Source: Rhynchopus euleeides (Eukaryota > Euglenozoa > Diplonemea > Diplonemida > Diplonemidae). Taken from it: a DNA stretch of 64,000 bases. The stretch spans positions 2,076,379-2,140,378 of the forward strand of contig OY723254.1 in assembly GCA_963210315.1 (NCBI GenBank), read 5' to 3'. A program made the position numbers and the translations under genes. The notes under the pieces were generated by a model. It ran no database searches. It saw only the letters and a list, made by a program, of their open reading frames with translations, and was not told the DNA's origin. Below are positions 59,101 through 64,000 of this stretch, piece after piece (within the stretch, counting starts at the first letter, position 1; each line of letters begins with the position of its first letter).

Positions 59101-61221
59101 TTTTTCTTTTTTTCCACGGGCCCGACCAGGCCTGTGCCTAAGTCGGATGTAGATGTAAGGGTCGGCCTCAGGGAAAAAAAGTTCCCACTTTTTTCTTCCC
59201 ATATTTTTAGTGGGGGGTTTTTAGGATTTTTTTTTTGGGGGGGGGGGATATGCCTGGCCTTTTTTGGGCACGCTCCGCACCCCCGCTGACACGGGTGCTG
59301 TGCTGAGTGCCGTCCTGCAGCTGCTCGCGACCACGGTGCTCGTGGCCGCGGGTGGCTGTTTGGGCCGAATTATTGTACAGCCTCCGTGAATAATCGGAGG
59401 CTGTGCAAGAACTCGGAAGTGACGACGAAGACGAGGCCACGGGCGACCTCTCACGGGATGGCATCGCCCAGAGGCTTGCTCTCGAGCTCAAACCAACAGA
59501 TGTTCACTACCGTGGCCTCCGGCGGCTGGGGGGCTCCGCCCCCCAGACCCCCCTGTGGCGTGTCTTTGCGCGACAATTTATCGTCCCCCCATGCGACATC
59601 CTATCTGTCAGTTGTGTTGTACTTGTTGAGCGTATGCGACTATGGAGCCAGGCCAACGGACGTTCGCTACCGTGGCCTCCGGCGGCTGGGGGGCTCTGCC
59701 CCCCAGACCCCCCTGTGGCTTGTGCCTGGTCTTGGAGCCAAGTCCTTGCGCGTACGGGGCTGTGGCATATCGGTTCCAGCACCCTCGCGGGAGGCTCCCA
59801 TATCAGGCGAGATCCTGTAAAACAAAACGCAAAAAAAAAGAGACCCCCAGCCCAGCTGTGAATTGGTTGTGTGCAAATGCAGCAAAAGAACGCGTTTTCG
59901 CGCTGAAATACCATGTTCTGGGCTAAAAAAAGGGACCAGCGCCGAAGGAAAAAAAGTGGGAAAAAAGTTGGGTGTAAACTCTCGTTTTTGACGATTTTTG
60001 GCCATATTTAGGCACAGGCCTGGGCCCGACGGGGTGACGGGGTTTTGAGGCCCCAAGCCCCCAGGTCCCCTACCTGGCCTACCCAAGTGCCTCACACCGG
60101 GTCCCCCCCTCCTGGTGGTCCACCGACGGACAAGATAAGGACGTATGCTGCTTTGATGAGTGCTCCAACAAGCCAGGAAACCCAACGGTAATTGTTTCCT
60201 ATATTTCACGGCGTTGCGCCCCACCTAAAAAGTTTTCATACATTTTCACGGCGTTTTTTTCCACCGTGAAAAAGTTCCCTTTTTTTCACTGCGTTTTTTC
60301 TTTTTTTCCACGGGCCCGACGGGGTGAGATTTCCAAAATATTTTTTTTGGGGCCACGAGCGTTCCATAAGTATGAGGGAACATGTCAGTGTCAAAAAAGA
60401 TAGTAGGCAGCGCTTGGGCAACAAATACAACCTCCTCATCAGGCTGCGGAGTTGCTTTTGTTTTGCCCGGATTTGGCGCACAAACAACAGCCTTATTTTG
60501 TTTGGGTGATTCTTCTGCAGAATCTGCGCAGGCCCAAGGCAAGCCCGTTGGGGCTATGGCGCTGCACATACCTCGCCTTATCCACAGGTTAACCCGTCTC
60601 CGAAGGTTTACATTGCGCCGCGTGGCAGCCAGTGCAGCTTGCACCACGCGCCCTTCAACCACCACACCTGGCGGCATGTGGTGCGTGGTGCCATGGAGGT
60701 CATCATCTTCCCTGCCGACTACGCGCCCTGCCTGTACGAAGAGGAGTTCTGCACTTACGCATTAGATGCGTTTGATCCTGACTTTGAGACATTCCCCAGC
60801 GCCATCATGTATGTGCCACACCATGGAACACCACGCCTTGCCAGCACGCCCCAACCCCCCCGCCCACCACACACACGCTACCCACAGGGCGTATCCTTGG
60901 AAGGTCACTCTGACAGAGGGGCAGACGCTGTTCGTTCCTGCAGATTTCCCTGTGCAGTGGCGGTGTGTGCAGGACACGATCTCCGTCTCAATGAACTTCG
61001 TCGACTGGGGGAATGTGGAGACCGCTGTCTACGACGCCGAGCGGATGGCTGACTGTGGACACCCTGCTTTCCGCGAGCTCATCAAAGGCTTCAACATGGA
61101 GTTTTTGAGCTCAACGCAGTGCGCGCGAACCTCGGACCCCATCGACTGCCCCTATGGGGCCTACCTGGCCTGGCGTAACGAGTCGAGCGTAGCTAGCCCA
61201 GACAATGCCGCCAGTGCGTAG
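56153..61221 (+). CDS. JmjC/cupin-like protein, probably lacking the iron-binding residues (exons 56153-56926, 60588-60808, 60888-61221)
   Basis: Exon 1 ends DDELHI|GTATGT in phase 0. Exon 2 starts VNPSPKVYIAPRGSQCSLHH and ends AT|GTATGT in phase 2. Exon 3 restores MAYPWKVTLTEGQTLFVPAD and runs to TAG, giving 442 residues. The N-terminus (MRRAVRLQAALRCAAE) could be a mitochondrial presequence. FEDASRGWEFWEIDHY, RSIEFDLPSAAPWMLDRF, the GS..LH..PFN..TW strand, VVRGAMEVIIFPADYAP and FVPADFPVQWRCVQDTISVS follow the JmjC order (GS.T..H.D, G.K.w.lfpP, vP..W.H.v). However, HxD reads HHA and the distal His reads Gln. It may be inactive as an oxygenase. The first intron is 3,661 bp and is nearly filled by a TIR element; the second is 79 bp. 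Confidence 0.78.
57847..57999 (-). CDS. Small Lys/Ala-rich ORF in the intronic element
   Basis: 50 codons: MSQQAAAKKAAKKPAAKAAS, then IPLAKRRLVGDPPQRRA and SSTS. The tail resembles that of gene 1 of the 43877-47463 element (KVAAKPAAKSSKKKK) in type only. It may be the start of a truncated DNA-binding protein gene of the element. No further exon found. Confidence 0.35.
   Translation of the reverse strand: MSQQAAAKKAAKKPAAKAASSIPLAKRRLVGDPPQRRAPRTVRWLPSSTS
59495..59722 (-). repeat. Two reversed copies of the G/C hairpin repeat
   Basis: CTACCGTGGCCTCCGGCGG then CTGGGGGGCTCCGCCCCCCAG and ACCCCCCTGTGGCGTG occurs at 59503-59565. A near copy lies at 59665-59722. They match the pair at 1485-1725 in opposite orientation, with almost the same spacing. 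Confidence 0.75.
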
Positions 61222-61650
61222 CCTTTGGTTCATGCCACTGCCTGCCGCGCTCCGCTGCAGGGCACGGGGTGACACTGCAAAGAAGAGCACCGTGCATCTT
61301 CGAGGTAGCGCAAGGAACTGGCCTGCATCGAGGCAGGCTCGGCGCAAGGGCGGCAACGGCACTCCTGCCTGGTTGCCGCCGCGAGTTGCGCAGACCGGCG
61401 AGCGAGGTGGGCCGCGGGGGTGGCGTGGCCGTTGCTGCGGCTGCTGCCGCTGCTGCGTTGACACGGCTGCCCCGCCCTCGGGTCGGGTGAGGGGGGGGGG
61501 GGTGGGGTGGGGTGGCGTGGGTGTGCGGGATCCCCATCCCCACCCGTCTCCCGCCCCCCCCGTCCCTCCCCAACCAGAGCAGCTTTTTCTCAAGAGAGTT
61601 GGCCGCTGCTATTCGTCCGCCCCCACCACCCCCCCCCCCCCCCCCCCCCC
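61222..61650. other. 3' spacer of the JmjC-like gene
   Basis: GC-rich, with GCTGCTGC/GCCGCC tracts (61430-61465) and G- and C-runs (61489-61501; 61629-61650). No exon supported. Confidence 0.5.
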
Positions 61651-61652
61651 TA

Positions 61653-62800
61653 GGGGGGGTCAAATGCCACCCTTTTACGTGGACAAACACGATTTTTCAA
61701 AAAACCGGCGCAGAGGCCCCAAAGCCCCCGTAAACCCTCCAAACCCCCCCAGATCGGTCCGGAAACCCATCGAACCCCACTTTTCCACCATTCCGGGCAC
61801 CTCAGGTGCCCGAATTGGGGTACCTAAATTTTGTGCCACCGTTTGGTACCGGACAGTGCCACTGTGTGGGAGGTTGGAAAAGAAAATGCCCCAACACACC
61901 ACATCTGAGGGTTGCAATGCATATTGCTTGCCAACCACGTCATCCGGTGGGTGTCAGGCGCTATGTAGGTGGCATTAGCCAGGTCTTCGATGAGTTCTGG
62001 CTTGTATATGTACCTCCCTGCCACCATGCACCGGGAGGCTGCCTGTAGGTACGGAACAAGTCCAGATGGTCGTGTGATTCCTGTGCAGCAGTGCTCCACA
62101 ACCGGGATGTGTTGACAACGACTGTTGCAACACGAGCTGTACATTCCGGGAACACACGAAGTGCGCTGTCGTGGTACCCATTGTGCCAGAATTGGTAGTT
62201 GCTGCGGTCTACTTTGCCTGGCCCAAGAGCACTGGTACTGAACGGTGCAATATGCGTGGCGAGGTGAATGCAACGGAAGGGCGCAAAGTCAATACAGCTC
62301 TCGGATGGCGGGTGGTGGTGCCACTAGTGTGTGACGTTCACTCGAGGATACAACGCATCACAATGAATCAGCAACCGTGGACCGAGTACAATACGCTCTC
62401 TGTGGCTGGTGTGGGGGACAAAGGCAGTGCCTGTGCCGCAGGCAGGGAGGTATATATACAAGCCAGAACACATCGAAGACCTGGCTCATGCCACCTACAT
62501 AGCGCCTGACACCCACCGGATGACGTGGTTGGCAAGCAACATGCATTGCAACCCTCAGATGTGGTGTGTTGGGGCATTTTCTTTTCCAACCTCCCACACA
62601 GTGGCACTGTCCGGTACCAAACGGTGGCACAAAATTTAGGTACCCCAATTCGGGCACCTGAGGTGCCCGGAATGGTGGAAAAGTGGGGTTCGATGGGTTT
62701 CCGGACCGATCTGGGGGGGTTTGGAGGGTTTACGGGGGCTTTGGGGCCTCTGCGCCGGTTTTTTGAAAAATCGTGTTTGTCACCCCCATTTGACCCCCCC
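61653..62800. mobile_element. Long-arm inverted-repeat element between C-runs, TA-flanked (1.15 kb)
   Basis: Arms of about 350-370 bp (61653-62022; 62451-62800) are close reverse complements. Ends are GGGGGGGTCAAATG and complement, each preceded or followed by TA and then a C-run. The arms include an internal palindrome (GGGCACCTCAGGTGCCC) and an open reading (MTWLASNMHCNPQMWCVGAF on the minus strand of the left arm, repeated in the + strand of the right). The unique middle (62023-62450) has no clear gene. Confidence 0.8.
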
Positions 62801-62802
62801 TA

Positions 62803-63853
62803 CCCCCCCCCCCCCCCCGCCCACACTGCCCCATTTTTTGTGTCAAACGCACCGTGCTCACGGAAGGCGTTCAGAACTAAAAAGGTTGCAGTGGGAGCAA
62901 TGTTTTGTTCACCTACACTCCACGCCCCAACGTGCAGGTGACCAGAAGGTTGCACAAACAAAACAAAATAAACCCGGCAATCCTTTTTTGTTTTGGAGTT
63001 GTGCTGACGACGCAGGAAACTTTGCTATGCAGATCATGCAGGACACACCACACCCGCAGCAGGCGGATGGGGTGTTCTCGCGATCGACGAATACCCGCTG
63101 GTTCTCCTCTCCCCTTTCTGATTTTGCTGACACAAAGTTTCCAACAGAACAGAGGGGGGCTGTGCCCCCCACGTCACGCATATCCCACCGCCACCCCCAA
63201 TCCCCCCCCCCCCCCCCCCCACCTCAGCAACAAACCCCCTTCCCGCCCATCCCCCACGCCACCCTCCCGCCAGCACCACACGACCCCCACGCCACCCTCA
63301 TCACAGGCGAACGACACAGGGGAGGGCATTGCGAACCCCTCCCCGCGCCTCCCCTCCCCGTCCCTCCAGGAAACCACAGCCGCCGCCCCTCATCTGACCC
63401 GGAGGGGATAGTGGGAGGGGCGCGTGTGGGTTGCCGTGTTGCGGACCGGGTCTTGTTTGGGCCAATCACACACACACGCACACTTTCTCTCTCTCTCTCT
63501 CTCCCCATTCCCCCCCGCCCCTCCACAGCAGTGCCGAGTCTCCTAGTGGCCTGACAACGTGCCGCTGGCGGTTGCTGTTCCCTCTACCCGAGGCTCCAGT
63601 TCCACTGAATCTTAGGACAGCCTGTTCTCTCTCTCTCTCTCTCTCTCACTCCTTTCTCCACTGATCTTCACACTCCGAGCCGTCGGTTCCGGACAAAGGG
63701 TTTCTTTCTTTCAAAACCCTCTCTCTCTCTCTTCGCTCCCACCCCCCACCCTCGCGATAGGATTCACCTTCTCCTGATCCAGCAGCCATACCCCACTCCC
63801 CCCCACCCCCCTACCTATACTTTATCTAACGAAGTTCTGCTCTGGGAGCAAAA
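62803..63853. other. Intergenic with C-runs and CT microsatellites
   Basis: C-runs (62804-62817, 63202-63220), (CT)n tracts at 63485-63503, 63629-63648 and 63719-63732, and a match to the short repeat of 5893-5935. No exon supported. The long pyrimidine run leads to the acceptor of the last gene. Confidence 0.5.
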
Positions 63854-64000
63854 ATGAGTATTCTTCAAGTTGATGCTGATGACATGTCATCCTCGTGTGA
63901 GTCCAGCCAGCTGTCTGGGAGGGATCCGGAGAGGATGTACAGCAGCTTCACGAAGGGGCGTGTGAAGTGTCAGGTGAAGCGTGGGCTGATGACTGAGGAT
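63854..64000 (+). CDS. 5' end of an unrecognised gene, cut by the window edge
   Basis: ATG 63854 lies 5 bases after an AG (CTCTGGGAG) downstream of a long pyrimidine-rich tract. It opens 49 codons to the edge: MSILQVDADDMSSSCESSQL, then SGRDPERMYSSFTKGR and KCQVKRGLMTED. Codon choice and the acceptor-to-ATG spacing match other genes here. The Ser-rich start suggests a disordered N-terminus; no family call is possible. Confidence 0.5.
   Translation, partial: MSILQVDADDMSSSCESSQLSGRDPERMYSSFTKGRVKCQVKRGLMTED

Larger units (their letters stand above)
57007..60381. mobile_element. 3.4-kb TIR element within intron 1 of the JmjC-like gene
   Basis: Long inverted repeats (57007-57228; 60121-60381) begin near ATACTTGTGGAACG / ATACTTATGGAACG. 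They are nearly perfect over GCCGTGAAAATGTATGAAAA to ACGTCCTTATCTTGTCCGTC. CACGGCGTTTTT/GCCGTGAAAA motifs repeat in the ends and at 59065-59120. The interior contains a Lys/Ala-rich minus-strand ORF (57847-57999), two reversed G/C-hairpin repeats, and no recognisable transposase. Because its ends pair, the pre-mRNA intron could fold into a stem of some 200 bp that would bring the splice sites together. Confidence 0.78.

Overview
This window is eukaryotic nuclear DNA from a GC-rich protist. Supported genes have GT-AG introns, mostly with GTATG donors. Several products carry signal peptides or GPI-type C-termini. Every well-supported host gene lies on the + strand, and most start codons sit only 2 to about 30 bases after a pyrimidine-tract/AG acceptor. 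That layout fits spliced-leader trans-splicing of polycistronic transcripts, as in Euglenozoa. An LPMO fused to a Cip1-like polysaccharide-lyase module would suit an osmotrophic or biomass-degrading marine protist such as a diplonemid. This placement is inference, not proof. There is a 200-base assembly gap at 6481-6680.

Layout. 1-2240: 3' exons of one or two unrecognised genes with repeat-filled introns. 2955-4226 (perhaps to 5848): a SAM-domain protein. 7746-9550: a four-exon SGNH/GDSL-hydrolase-like protein whose nucleophile position appears to be Gly. 11266-12717 and 19775-21394: coiled-coil proteins. 13629-14376: a small Cys-rich, probably GPI-anchored protein. 17441-19203: a TIR element with a zinc-knuckle ORF. 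21720-33119: an intron-less giant surface protein of about 3,799 residues with two repeat classes. 33625-34011: a Cys-rich protein. 34604-36465: a multidomain AA10 LPMO / CBM1-like / Cip1-like protein with one apparent frameshift in a C-run. 37692-39188: a very young 34-residue ankyrin-type repeat array truncated by a mobile-element end.

39200-55830 is a nested transposon complex. Two copies of a TA-flanked element with G-run ends (one intact at 54684-55830, one scattered) surround a 10.8-kb insertion (43352-54112) with long palindromic AT-rich arms. Inside it are a 3.6-kb TIR element with three unrecognised genes (43877-47463), its 208-bp MITE (43384-43591), two other TA-target TIR elements, and two copies of a hAT-like element with 7-bp target duplications in opposite orientation. 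Two of the TA insertions can be verified by comparing the interrupted outer arm with the uninterrupted one.

56153-61221 is a JmjC/cupin-like protein gene whose 3.66-kb first intron is almost entirely one TIR element. 61653-62800 is a long-arm inverted-repeat element set between C-runs. 63854-64000 is the 5' end of another gene.

The host genes do not form one obvious pathway. Secretion or surface display recurs (giant protein, Cys-rich GPI protein, LPMO fusion). No tRNA, rRNA or CRISPR was recognised.
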